Shown here one piece after another: positions 10,801 to 20,605 of a stretch of DNA of 64,000 nt. Position 1 is the first letter of the stretch. Each line of letters begins with the position of its first letter. Origin of the DNA: Hepsetus odoe (lineage: Eukaryota > Chordata > Actinopteri > Characiformes > Hepsetidae); the NCBI GenBank assembly GCA_017165825.1, contig CM029369.1, positions 784,102 to 848,101 of the forward strand, read 5' to 3'. The position numbers and the translations under genes were made by a program. The notes under the pieces were generated by a model that saw only the letters and a list, made by a program, of their open reading frames with translations, was not told where the DNA came from and made no database searches.

Positions 10801-11164
10801 CATCCTCCACCTTGCTGGTTTGCCATTTGCTTCTCTCTTTAAAAAGTCTTGGTCCTTGTAAACACACTTCTTCCACTTGGAACATTTTCCTACTAATTTT
10901 AGTGCAGTTTAACGGACACAATTACTTTCGCACAGATCAGACTTTATGCTCCGTTCTTCTCCCAGTGAGGGAAACCACACACAGTCAGTAAGTGTGTATT
11001 AATTGTTTGCACTTGGACTCAGAACTTCAGCACGTCAGTGAAACAAGGGTGCCCTCACTTTTACACACCACAGGATGCTTGCTCAGCATTTTCACAGGAA
11101 GGGGTGCTTTTATTTTTTACCATTGTTTATGATTTATACTTTATTATCAAAGCCAGTCAGGGCT

Positions 11165-11765
11165 GTTAGATAGAACCCTTTATTCTAAGTGTGTTTGGAA
11201 GAACCCTCTATTCCGAGTGTGCTGAGCAGAACCCTTTATTCTGTGTTTGGTAGAACCCTTTATTCTGAGTGTGTTTGGCAGAACCCTTGGATCTGAGTAT
11301 GATGGTAGAACCCTTTATTCTGTGTGTGTGTTTGGTAGAACCCTTTATTCTGAGAGTGTTTGGTAGAACCCTCTATTCTGACAGTGTTCACAGAACCTTT
11401 CACTCAGAAAGCAGGAAGATCCTTTTGATCTGAGCATGTATTCGCCCTTTACTCTTTGAGTTCGTACAGGATCCTTTACACGGAGAGTATACATAGACCC
11501 TTTTTTATCTAGAACATGTGAGAGCACGTCAGACCTCTTACCATATATAGAACCCTTCAGAGATTACATATAGAGACTGAAAACAGAACATGTAACGTTG
11601 ACTGGTTTGTAGAACCCTTTGTTATTCAGGCGTATTTAGAACCCTTTATTCTGGAAACGAGTATAAAATCCTTTACCTTGCAGGCACCAATAGAACCTTT
11701 TATATTGAGAGCTTAAACAGAACCCTTAATTCTGAGAGTTATACGGAACCCTTTGAACTGTGATC
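11165..11765 (+). repeat. Degenerate minisatellite, AGAACCCTTTATTCTGAGTG unit
   Basis: The motif AGAACCCTTTATTCTGAGTG plus TGTTTGGT recurs roughly every 28-40 bp, strongly decayed after 11400. At least 15 recognisable AGAACC(C)TTT cores are seen. It is not coding: frames are interrupted and the ORF at 11345-11527 follows the repeat. Confidence 0.85.
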
Positions 11766-11877
11766 ATATCTAGAACACTGAGTTAAAGGAGCAGCAGCGC
11801 TGCTTTTGAAGACTATTATGGGATAACAAACTGGTTTCTGAAGAGCGGGTTGTAAAAAGCTGTTGTGCACTTTTCGT

Positions 11878-11878
<1 letters not shown>

Positions 11879-11913
<35 letters not shown>

Positions 11914-11940
11914 CTGTAGATGTAGGTATGTGTAGGTGTA

Positions 11941-12002
<62 letters not shown>

Positions 12003-12361
12003 TATGTGTCTGTAGATGTAAGTATATGTAGGTGTACAGGTGTGTGAGTGTGTGTGTGTGTACATGTGTGTGTTTGTGTGTGTGTGAGTCTGTAGAGGTA
12101 AGTATATATAGGTGTGTGTGTGTGTGTATGTGTCTATAGGTGTAGGTATGTTTAGGTGTGTGTGTGTGTTTGTGTGTGTGTGTGCGTGCGTGTAGGTGTG
12201 TGTGTTTCTGTAGATGTAAGTATATGTAGGTGTATATGTGTGTGTGTGTGTGTGGGTGTACAGGTGTGTGTGTATGTGTCTATATGTGTGGGTGTGTGAG
12301 TGTGTGTGTGTGTGTGCGTGCGTGTAGGTGTGTGTGTGTCTGTAGATGTAAGTATATGTAG

Positions 12362-12402
<41 letters not shown>
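11879..12402. repeat. Long compound (GT)n tract with higher-order units
   Basis: About 520 bp of GT-rich sequence in which a longer motif, TCTGTAGATGTAAGTATATG plus TAGGTGTA, returns several times (about 11913, 12009, 12090, 12210, 12340). This is a minisatellite grown inside a microsatellite. The 108-aa minus-strand ORF is repeat translation. Confidence 0.95.
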
Positions 12403-12403
<1 letters not shown>

Positions 12404-13257
12404 TTTCTCCAGATGGCAGCTCTGTCGGTGTGTTGACAGTAGTTAGTCTACGATCTGTGGAATGCTTTGTAGCTCTCTTGGGTTTCTAAGCAGCTCTCTC
12501 TATTGAGTGGAATATAAATGATCGTGACAAATAACCGTATAAATCCACGTTGAGTCATCCTGACCTTTCAGAGCCCCCGGTTCCCCCTCGGCCCACAGAC
12601 CGGGCGAACACTCCACCGCACTCCGCTTAGCTGCTCGATTTATTTTTATAATGTTTTTCTGCCGTACGCGGTGAGAAAAGCCTGATTCACCGCTTTATTG
12701 AACTGTGACTGCCACCCACACTAGGACTGTACATTCAAAAGGCATCAGCAACATTTAGTGTCACAGTCTGGTCCTGAAAACCTCCTTGACCAACTGAGCA
12801 ACACTATCCCTTCACGCTGAGCGGCGTGGAACCCACGGGAACCCTTGGAGTCCTAATAATGCTTGGAAAAGAAGAAAAAAAAAAAACGGCACCTTCTCTG
12901 ATATTCGTTCTTTGTTTGATAATTAATTATATTCAGAAACATTTTTAATGGAAGAGCCAATCAGGATGCTTCTCTATGTGGTATCTGGACAGACAGCTGT
13001 GTGAGGTCTCCCATTGGTCTGGCCTTCAGGAGCTGGGCTGAAGTTCTAGTGTCCAATGAAATAATTAGGAAGAGAAATCAGCCAATCAGGCAGTGTATGG
13101 TGGTCCTCCCTCTCCCCTATCACTGTCTGTTGAAACGGTGAAAAAACAGAAAAATATTTAAAAAAGACAACGAATCAGCCTCCATCCTTCAAAGGTGAAG
13201 CCAGCTGAGCTTCTTATTCAACAGTTGGCTAGCTTTCTTTTATGAATGATGTGTAAT
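12403..13257. other. 850-bp unassigned stretch
   Basis: Looks single-copy by eye, with no repeat family recognised and no open coding frame of note. A conserved non-coding element is possible here but cannot be judged from one sequence. Confidence 0.4.
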
Positions 13258-13345
13258 GTCAAGAACCCAACATTGGTGGTTCTGGAGGTGAGGTTCACAC
13301 CTGCATCCTTTTGGTCCATAGCTACCCCAGTAGCAGCTACAGTTT
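13258..13345 (-). mobile_element. SINE-C fragment, minus strand
   Basis: CAAGAACCCAACATTGGTGG..GGAGGTGAGGTTCACACCTG and TTTGGTCCATAG are the reverse complement of the SINE-C box B region. Only about 90 bp remain. Confidence 0.65.
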
Positions 13346-13414
13346 GATTAGGGTTCCTGAGCTTTGATAGAAAAGCCACCCAAACCAGTCCAAAGAACAT
13401 TTACTTTTTCAGCT

Positions 13415-13477
13415 GTTTGAGTGTCCACAGTTCTGTGTAGAACCATTGCCTCCACACAAGAACCCATAAAGAGGCCG
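13415..13477 (+). repeat. Left arm of 63-bp inverted repeat
   Basis: The reverse complement of 15149-15211 matches this segment over 63 bp without gaps, with 7 mismatches counted by eye. The core is CAGTTCTGTGTAGAACCA and TCCACACAAGAACCC. It may be a terminal inverted repeat or two inverted copies of a dispersed short element. Confidence 0.85.
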
Positions 13478-13675
13478 TTTTTAGGGTGCCCTCTCTGCTG
13501 ACCCAGCCTGAATCTCCACTCACCAGCAGAACAGGCTGCTCGTGAACCTAAGTTCCTCTTCTCTGGAGAGATGGAGGTCCTGCTGGTACTTTTGGGAAAA
13601 AGTGTTTATGATCCAGAACTAATAAAATACTTTGGACAAGCAGGGCCAGGAGCAGTCTGACTTTGCACCAGATCA

Positions 13676-13796
13676 GTCAGTCAGTCAGTCATTTTCTGGG
13701 CCGCTGGTCCTAATTAGGGTTACGGGAGGGTGCTGGAGTCCATCCCAGCTCACACAGGGCGAAGGACAGGGGGACACCCTGGACAGGTTGCAGCCC
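13676..13796 (-). mobile_element. SINE-B 3' fragment, minus strand
   Basis: Plus-strand reading: GTCAGTCAGTCAGTCATTTT (tail, TGAC repeats on the minus strand), CTGGGCCGCTGGTCCTAATT, AGGGTTACGGGAGGGTGCTG, CCCAGCTCACACAGGGCGAA and CTGGACAGGTTGCAG. The candidate target-site duplication CCAGATCA (8 bp) is at 13668-13675 and 13797-13804. Confidence 0.85.
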
Positions 13797-13934
13797 CCAG
13801 ATCATTAATCCTTATTCATGAAGGACGTGTGATCCTTTACTTTTAAACATTTCCTCAATTAGAAGAAGCTTTTATCCAAAGAAACCTCCCGGTGAGGAAC
13901 ATTAAGTTCTAAACAGTGGAACAGATAAGCATCT

Positions 13935-14340
13935 GAGCTGAACAGGTGAAGTGGTGAGTGAGTGTGAGTTGGAGGTGAACAGGTGAAATGATGAGTGAGT
14001 GTGAGTTGGGGTGAACAGGTGAAATGATGAGTGAGTGTGAGTTGGGGTGAACAGGTGAAGTGGTGAGTGAGTGTGAGTTGGGGTGAACAGATGAAGTGAT
14101 GAGTGAGTGTGAGTTGGGGGTGAACAGATGAAGTGGTGAGTGAGTGTGAGTTGGGGTGAACAGATGAAATGATGAGTGAGTGTGAGTTGGGGGTGAACAG
14201 GTGAAGTGGTGAGTGAGTGTGAGTTGGAGGTGAACAGATGAAGTGGTGAGTGAGTGTGAGTTGGGGGTGAACAGATGAAGTTGTCAGTAAGTGTGAGTTG
14301 GGGTAAACAGGTGAAGTGGTGAGTGAGTGTGAGGTGGAGG
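13935..14340 (-). repeat. 36-bp minisatellite (copy 2, opposite orientation)
   Basis: About eleven units of GGTGAACAGGTGAAGTGGTG plus AGTGAGTGTGAGTTGG. The unit is the reverse complement of the array at 3290-3642. The 189-aa minus-strand ORF is repeat translation. Unlike copy 1, most units here keep full length, so this array is younger or better homogenised. Confidence 0.95.
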
Positions 14341-14574
14341 TGTTCAGAGAGGATCTGTTCTCAGAACAGACGATCTTCTTGAAGGTAGCGGGACGTCCTG
14401 CTCTGATAGTGTTCCCTCGTCCCACCAACGAGGAAATGAGAATGGACTCAGTATGGACTGTGATGTCCTTGTGATGGAGGACAGTGTCCCGTAGAGGAGT
14501 GTAGTGAAGGAGAAGGAGGATCAGACAATTGGACGGAGTTTCAACAACAGGATCCAGTCACTCTGTAGGGACGA
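14341..14574. other. Unassigned gap beside minisatellite
   Basis: Short non-repetitive stretch. No flank similarity to the array at 3.3 kb was seen by eye. Confidence 0.4.
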
Positions 14575-14765
14575 TATGATTTGCAGCAGCTCCAGGTGCT
14601 AATGGGTCTTCCAAACTGTGGCATCTTTGGACCAAGAGGTCAGAGGTTAAATCCCTCCTCCAGCACCACCTCCACTGGGTTCCTGAGCAAAACCCTGAAC
14701 CCCAAGTGACCTGAACTGGAAGCAGCTCTGAATAAGAGCATCCACTCAATGTCATTTACTTATAA
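14575..14765 (+). mobile_element. SINE-C copy, diverged
   Basis: Blocks TTGGACCAAGAGGTCAGAGG, TTAAATCCCTCCTCCAGCAC, CACCTCCACTGGGTTCCTGA, CAAAACCCTGAACCCCAAGT, AGCAGCTCTGAATAAGAGCA and CAATGTCATTTACTTAT follow the SINE-C order. The 5' head is poorly preserved. Confidence 0.78.
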
Positions 14766-15080
14766 TTTTAATATTAAAAAAATGGATGAATGGATTTATT
14801 CGTCACAGACACAGTATTACAAATTCAACCAGCAGTGAAAAGTGTCCCCGAGTCTCTCTTTAGACTCTACAAAGACATGCGAGAATATGAAAGAATAAGA
14901 AATAAGAAAAAATAGAAATAAAATAATTAAATAAATCAGATGAAATGATGAAAAATAATTCGACCTGGATCGAAAAAATGTGCAGGAATGTAACTGAAGT
15001 GAAACAAATGATTGAATACAAATGATTTACTAACACGGTTCTTTTATGACATCACCCAAAAACAACAGGCTCTTGACTTT
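14766..15080. other. Unassigned AT-rich stretch
   Basis: Includes the A-rich run 14890-14950. No gene or element recognised. Confidence 0.45.
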
Positions 15081-15148
15081 GTAAAATGATGAGCAACACC
15101 AGGAACTCAGTGGTGATGATGCTGGAGGTAGAATTTGAACCTGTGGAC
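15081..15148 (-). mobile_element. SINE-C fragment, minus strand
   Basis: AACTCAGTGGTGATGATGCT, GGAGGTAGAATTTGAACCTG and TGGACCTG are the reverse complement of SINE-C box B and adjacent blocks. It abuts the right arm of the 63-bp inverted repeat. Confidence 0.6.
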
Positions 15149-15211
15149 CTGCTTCTTTAAGGGTTCTTGTGTGGAGGCAGTGGTTCTACACAGAACTGTG
15201 AAAACTCAAAT
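15149..15211 (-). repeat. Right arm of 63-bp inverted repeat
   Basis: Partner of 13415-13477, about 89% matching by manual count and gap-free. The arms bracket a total of 1,797 bp that holds a SINE-B fragment, the 36-bp minisatellite and SINE-C pieces. Confidence 0.85.
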
Positions 15212-15423
15212 ACATTTTTATGCAAATGTGCAAAAGTAATGGAAAAATGACTAATAATACCTCACTTCATATTGTTAAGAAAACCAATGTTTTCATCCAT
15301 GAAATAAAAAAGGTGCACATTTAATGTACAGTAACCATGGTAACTGTTGTATTGGAGCCACGTCCCAGTAGACTGTATGGCTACAGATCGTTTCTAAAAA
15401 AACTCGAAACCCCTGCTTCCAAC

Positions 15424-15492
15424 CCTGGGCTCCTCCTGGGTTCCTCCTGGGCTCCTCCTGGGCTCCTCCTGGGCTCCTCCTGGGTTCCTCCT
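15424..15492 (+). repeat. 15-bp tandem repeat (CTCCTGGGCTCCTCC type)
   Basis: About five units of GGGCTCCTCCTGGGTTCCTC-type sequence with period near 15 bp. The Gln-Glu-Glu-Pro-Arg runs in the minus-strand ORFs come from this repeat. Confidence 0.92.
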
Positions 15493-15980
15493 GACTTTGT
15501 GCTGATGTTGTGGATTCACTTGTTTTAGTTTCTGTTCCAGTTTTAAAGCCATTTTCTCTGAAACTAGTCCAGACAGGGTTAGTAGAAGAAGAAGAGAGAT
15601 ATGAAGCTGCAGACAGCACCCTCTGTTGGCCAAAAACAATCACAACATGAGGAATCCGCCTTTCTGCTCTGTTCCACAATCTTAATTTTTTTATGCACAA
15701 CTAAAAGCAGGGACATGGATGATTTTTACACGTTTCTGGAGACAGCTTTAAGCAGGGACAAAGGGGGACATCTGGTGCAGGTTTTATCCATTTCAGTTCC
15801 AACTTTGGGATTTTTAACATGTGCGCTTTCTGTAACTCCCCACTTTATTTACAAGTAACATTTACATTTTACAGGGATTGCCAGATGTTACACCCTTAAA
15901 GCCCCGCCCACCTGGAGGGCAAAACAGATCTTGCTCCCCTGCCATCCATTAATCTTCACCAGAGCTGTTTCTCCAGAACT
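15493..15980. other. Unassigned stretch
   Basis: No gene recognised. A loose duplication (GCAGGGACATGGATGATTTT at about 15707 and GCAGGGACAAAGGGGGACAT at about 15751) is visible. Confidence 0.4.
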
Positions 15981-15992
15981 AGTTGTTGTGCA

Positions 15993-16120
15993 CTGCGATG
16001 GGCTGGCGACCTGTCCAGGGTGCGTCCCCCGTCCTCGCCCTGTGTGCGCTGGGTTGGACACCAGCACTCCCCCGAGACCCCGTTTGGGACAAGCGGCAGG
16101 TAATGGATGGATGGATGGAT
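15993..16120 (+). mobile_element. SINE-B 3' fragment with perfect 12-bp target-site duplication
   Basis: Body TGCGATGGGCTGGCGACCTG to GTTTGGGACAAGCGGCAGGT plus (ATGG)n. The flanking 12-mers AGTTGTTGTGCA at 15981-15992 and 16121-16132 are identical. It retains the GCCCTGTGTGCGCTGGGTTG segment missing from the 6.6-kb copy, so the two are independent insertions. Confidence 0.95.
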
Positions 16121-16132
16121 AGTTGTTGTGCA

Positions 16133-16377
16133 ATTGAACACACAAACTGATGATGCTCAACTTCTACAGAATCCCAACAGAGAGACAAAGTCCACAGGAG
16201 GAGACGGTGGACTAGTACTTGGAATGAAAGAATGGACACTAACCATTCACACGTCTTTTCAGCTAAACATTTCTTCAAAGTTGATCTCCAGTGTTCCAAA
16301 TTTAAATAAGTTTATAGTCGCATCTTCATCCCATTGTTCTGGTTCGACTGGAACAGATGGGCTGCATCCCAAACCAA
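16133..16377. other. Unassigned gap
   Basis: Nothing recognised. Confidence 0.4.
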
Positions 16378-16508
16378 ATACACACTACATTACTGAGTGT
16401 GTGTCCAGTGGTTGTGCACTATTTTTACACACTACATTACTGAGAGTGTGTCCAGTGGTTGTGCACTATTTGTCCACACTATTGAGTGTGTGTCCAGTTT
16501 GGGACACG
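16378..16508 (+). repeat. ~55-bp tandem repeat, three units
   Basis: ACACTACATTACTGAGTGTG plus TGTCCAGTGGTTGTGCACTA occurs twice with high similarity, and a third unit lacks the ACATTAC part (16475-16500). Confidence 0.9.
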
Positions 16509-16697
16509 GTTGTGTGGACAGTGATGTAACGAGAGATCAGTAATCAGTTCTCCAGTTAAAGATCTTCATCTTCAGTCTGAGAACTTCTCGATGATTGTTG
16601 GAGAGAAGAGGGACGCTCGCTAACATCAGCTCATCATCACCCTTTACTGTAACAGTGAGAGTCTCTCGTCCTCCGTCTCCGAGCAGCGGCGTTACTG

Positions 16698-16806
16698 ACT
16701 GTCCACACTGAGGACACACACAGCTGTCTGTCCACCGTCCACACTGAGGACACACACAGCTGTCTGTCCACCGTCCACACTGAGGACACACACAGCTGTC
16801 TGTCCT
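16698..16806 (+). repeat. 36-bp tandem repeat, three units
   Basis: Three nearly identical units of GTCCACACTGAGGACACACA plus CAGCTGTCTGTCCACC. The minus-strand 146- and 74-aa ORFs contain the translated unit (VSSVWTVDRQLC or CVCPQCGRWTDS). No other coding evidence. Confidence 0.95.
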
Positions 16807-17616
16807 TCTGTAAACTCTCATCCTCAGAGCAGTGTGAGTGGAGGGATTCTCCACAATACACATGAAGATGTCCTCAAAGTGGATGTCCTCTGGAAGGGAC
16901 GTCCCTGTTATTATGGACTGATACTGAATACTGAGATGGGGGCTGCATAGAGATCCAAAGTGCCTAAAAACTTTCAATTTGTTCTCTTTGTTTTCTGTTG
17001 ATCAGTGTTTAAATATCTGATTTGAAAAGAGGAAAATGTGCTCACCTTTGCTGCAGGTCTACAAGTTTTGGCTTCCAGGTTTCTGTGCTAGTCAAAGAAC
17101 TGAAATCTGTTATTGTAAATGATATTTTCGTCAAACTTCTGAAACCCACCTAATGTCCTGTAAGCCTAGCAATGTCCTGCAGAGGGCACACAGCCTCGGT
17201 TTGAAGGTGGAGCCCACCTGCCGGCCAGATGGTGGTGAGAACAGCCTGCCTTCTGCGGTTGATAGAGCGCAGAGTTTTTTCTGCTTTCTCTCAGGCCTGA
17301 ATGCTGACATGCTGTTCCCTGTTTATAGGAGTGTATTTGGGCTTGAACTACACACTCATCCCACTACACGAGATTCAGAGATTTAGTGTCGGTTCGAGGC
17401 ACGGAGACCAGTGCGATTGTGAAGCCCATCTGCAGGTGTCTTTTGTTTTTTGGATGCAGAAAGCAGCTTTATCAAATCCTTGAGCTGGAATGTCTCCCAG
17501 CAGGAGTGCTCCACACAGTTAGAGCAGGACAAAGAAAGTGAGAGCAATGGTGTAATGGGTTTAAAATACTGCAGACAGTCACTTAAACTTCCAGTTTAAC
17601 TGGAGATGCTGAAGAT
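16807..17616. other. Unassigned stretch, looks single-copy
   Basis: Two overlapping short ORFs (17153-17386 and 17301-17483) are in the only GC-balanced part. CTTTCTCTCAG at about 17284 and CCCTGTTTATAG at about 17318 resemble splice acceptors, but no protein family is recognisable and no donor is convincing. Confidence 0.35.
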
Positions 17617-17641
17617 GTGTGTGTGTGTGTGTGTGTGTGTT
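17617..17641. repeat. (GT)n microsatellite
   Basis: Pure GT run adjoining the telomere-like sequence. Confidence 0.96.
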
Positions 17642-17655
17642 TTCTTAAAATGTAG

Positions 17656-17853
17656 ACTTAGGGGTTAGGGTAAGGGATAGGGATTGGGATTGGGATAGGT
17701 TTATGGATGGGTTAGGTTAGGGTTGGGTTAGGGTTATGTTATGGTTAGGGACTGGGATTGGGACAGGGTTAGAGTTATATCAGGGTTAGGGATTGGGATT
17801 GAGATAGGGTTAGGGTTAGGAATAGTGTTAGGGTTATGGATAGGGTTGGGCCA
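17656..17853 (+). repeat. Degenerate interstitial telomere-like repeat
   Basis: About 200 bp rich in GGGTTA/TTAGGG and variants (GGGTTAGGG at several places, mixed with GGGATTGGGATT and GGGATAGGG). Perfect hexamer runs reach only two to three units, so this is a decayed or variant interstitial array, not a chromosome end. Confidence 0.9.
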
Positions 17854-17958
17854 GAGCTGTGTGTGGTTTTTAATGTTAATATTACATTTTAAACAGATAC
17901 ATTTTATCACTCAGACCACTCTTTTTCAAAACTTTTTATTTGGTTCCACTGGCTTCAC

Positions 17959-18196
17959 TGGGACAGTGGTTGTCTAGGGATTTTGGACTTGGCGTAAGGA
18001 TCAGAAGCTCATGGTTTTGAATCCTTGGCCCTGAGTTTGCCTTGATCAAGGTACAGTCCCCATCACTGCTCCCCGGGTGCTGGATATGTCTGCCTCCTGC
18101 TGGACGGTGTGTGTGTATTAAATTCAGAGGATGTATTTGGCTGTGGTTCCCTGTTTGTTCACAATGACTCATAGTCACTTTCACCTTCACTTCACC
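17959..18196 (+). mobile_element. SINE-A copy ('GGATATG' subtype)
   Basis: GGGACAGTGGTTGTCTAGGG head, diverged box B (TTTTGAATCC), GATCAAGGTACAGTCCCCAT, CTCCCCGGGTGCTGGATATG, CTCCTGCTGGACGG and CACTTTCACCTTCACTTCA end. It is directly followed by the Rex3-like fragment. Confidence 0.83.
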
Positions 18197-18800
18197 AGGG
18201 TGTGACCTCCAGCATTGCAATGAGGCCGAGTGTGAAAGGATAGGGATGAGGACCAGCACTCCTCACAAGTCTGTGGTCCTGGTGCTCCATTGGAAAAAGG
18301 TGGTCTACCATCTGGTTTGGAGTTGCTGCCTCAAGTGGAGGAGTTTATCTCAGGATCTTGCTCATGAGTGAGAATAAATTGGAGGTTGATTGAGTCTTAT
18401 TGTGGTGAAAATGGAGACAAAATCACAAGCTACCTAGTCATGAGCTCTGGGTGGTGACCAAACAAATAAGATCACAAAGAAAAGCAGAGGAAATGAATTT
18501 CCTGCGTAGGGTGGCTTGGCACACCCTTAGTGATGATGAAGAGTTTGGACATCTTGTGATGTTGAAAGGAATCAGCTGAGATGGTTCAAGCATCTTCTTA
18601 GGATGCCTAACTGATGCTTCAAAGTGGACGTGTTCCAGGCAGAACCAACTGACAGAAGACCCTGAGACCCAGACGCAGAAAATGCTGGGAAGATTCCTCC
18701 AAGTGGAGCGGGTGGAAGTGGCAGGGTACAGGAAGTGGTTAACTTCTTCAGCCATTACCACTAGACCCCATCCTGGATAAGCAGCTTGGAAAATGGATGG
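18197..18800 (+). mobile_element. Rex3-like (RTE clade) LINE 3' fragment
   Basis: Interrupted translation recalls the C-terminal part of fish Rex3-like RTE polyproteins: the segment around 18490-18520 reads MNFLRRVAW, followed by a 'WFKHLLRMP'-like stretch (18585-18610) and 'GRPRR'-like residues near 18655. The 3' end reads CATCCTGGATAAGCAGCTTG then GGAAAATGGATGG, matching the GATG-type tail reported for Rex3. Many stops and frameshifts show it is dead. Family assignment is from memory of the consensus. Confidence 0.72.
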
Positions 18801-19347
18801 AAAATAAGCACACAGTTTTGATGTTTATAGATGAGGGTTTGTAACCAGAGATTTCCGTAACTGCCCCCTGGGTGCAGGTATGAACCGATATGTGACGGCA
18901 TGTGTAGGACAGGTTAGTTTTTGAATTGGATATTTGAAATTTAATATATTTTATATATTTCGAAAAACGGGTTGTTCTGGACAGGCCCTGAACTGATCAC
19001 TGATCGCTGGCTGTGATACTCAAACAACAAACCAGAGCGGTGATCAATATCGGGCTGAGAACTCTCCAAGAATGCTAACACACATTTTTTTGTAGGGGAA
19101 AGTCAATCAAAATGGACAGAAAGTGGCTTTTGGGAGCTGGTAAACAGCCCCTGTTGGTGTGTGTGTGTGTTTTCCTGTGTATTTTTGGGATTTCACTACA
19201 TTCTCGGATATTAAATGGTCAAATGAATGAGTGGCGGCGGCAGTTTTTTATTTGCTTGGGCCACAAGCTGGCAGGCCAAGAAAGCGGGAGGGAAGGGAAT
19301 CGCTCTTTAATATTTAGTGGAGTGAAGCCACAGTGAGGGTGTTTCCC
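18801..19347. other. Unassigned stretch
   Basis: No gene recognised. The 74-aa ORF at 19112-19336 has a hydrophobic patch (VCVCVFLCIFGI) produced largely by a short GT run, so it is not taken as a protein. Confidence 0.4.
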
Positions 19348-19487
19348 GCCGAGGGAAGGGCAGCTGGAGGATCAAACGGACGATACACTCCAGCCACTGC
19401 CGTGAGTGTGTGTGTATGTGTGTGTGTGTGTACTCCATGGGTTGGAGTGTATCGTCCGTTTGATCCTCCAGCTGCCCTTCCCTCGGC
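19348..19487. repeat. Perfect 45-bp inverted repeat with 50-bp GT-containing loop
   Basis: Arm 1 (19348-19392, starting GCCGAGGGAAGGGCAGCTGG) is the exact reverse complement of arm 2 (19443-19487). The spacer 19393-19442 is mostly GT repeats. Matching fails immediately outside (19347/19488) and inside (19393/19442). The arms are not simple repeat and do not match any element family here. It could form a long hairpin, or be a foldback or assembly artefact. Confidence 0.96.
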
Positions 19488-19866
19488 CCCGAGCTCCGTC
19501 CGCCTGCTGGAAACATCAGTCCAGCTGCTGCAGAGCCACGCCAGCCATCAGGAACATGTGTCACGGCCGCAATTTACCCAGAGCCGTGTTGTGTAACTGA
19601 TCTGTGGCTAAGCGGTACTTATACAGTTATTTTTAACATGGTCGGAGATTTTGGCGACAGACAGCAGCCCTGGGAAGCCTGCAGACGGGGCGGGACGGGG
19701 GACTGGGGGTCCAGACTGCCTTGCTGGTCGAATGCGCTCAGTTTTCCCATTTTTACTAAAAGTGTTAAAGTTCTCTAAAGCGGCGGCTCTTACAGCTCAA
19801 CATGTTTATCGCTGTTATTTGTTGAAGTTTCAGCAAAGCTGCAATTAAATATAACCATGTCAATAA
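19488..19866. other. Unassigned stretch
   Basis: GC-rich at first (19490-19740). Nothing recognised as coding or RNA. Confidence 0.4.
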
Positions 19867-19869
19867 ATC

Positions 19870-19951
<82 letters not shown>

Positions 19952-19985
19952 GAGAGACAGAGAGAGAGACAGAGACCTGAGAGAA

Positions 19986-20027
<42 letters not shown>

Positions 20028-20111
20028 GAGAGACAGACTCTAGAGAAAGAGAGAGACAGAGAGAGAGAGACAGAGAGAGACAGAGAGAGACAGAGAGAGA
20101 GAGAGAGAGAC

Positions 20112-20172
<61 letters not shown>

Positions 20173-20254
20173 CCCAGAGAGAGAGAGACAGAGAGAGAGA
20201 GAGAGACAGAGACTCTAGAGAGAGAGACAGAGACTGAGAGAAAGAGAGAGAGAC

Positions 20255-20296
<42 letters not shown>

Positions 20297-20331
20297 AGAG
20301 AGACAGAGAGAGAGAGACAGAGAGAGAGACT

Positions 20332-20375
<44 letters not shown>

Positions 20376-20425
20376 AGAGAGAGAGACAGAGAGAGACCGA
20401 GAGAAAGAGAGAGAGAGAGAGATTT
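19867..20425. repeat. (GA)n tract with CAGA interruptions
   Basis: About 560 bp of purine-only GA repeats broken by CAGA and by larger motifs (for example GACTCTAGAGAAAGAGAG). The 282-aa minus-strand Ser/Leu ORF is its translation. Confidence 0.97.
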
Positions 20426-20605
20426 AAAAAAGTAGAATGAGAGACTTGGGAAAGAAAGAATTGGGACTGGGAGAAGAGAAACAGAAAAAAGAGAGAGCAT
20501 AAGAGAAAGTGAAAAGAGAACAGAGACTAGGAGAAAAAGAAATGGGGATTGAGGGAGAAGAACAGAGATGAATGAGAGATGTGGAGAACAGAAGGATGAG
20601 AGAGG
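20426..20605. repeat. Purine-rich decayed extension of the GA tract
   Basis: AG-rich imperfect sequence (GAGAGAAAGTGAAAAGAGAA and similar), continuous with the GA array. Confidence 0.7.

Noticed and set aside
13859..14428. 189-aa ORF as a protein
   Set aside because: It is the translation of the 36-bp minisatellite and has repeat-only composition.
16698..16806. Three 36-bp repeats resembling a small CRISPR array
   Set aside because: Units are directly adjacent with no unique spacers, no cas genes exist, and the DNA is plainly vertebrate.
17656..17853. True chromosome end
   Set aside because: Hexamers are degenerate and unique sequence continues on both sides.
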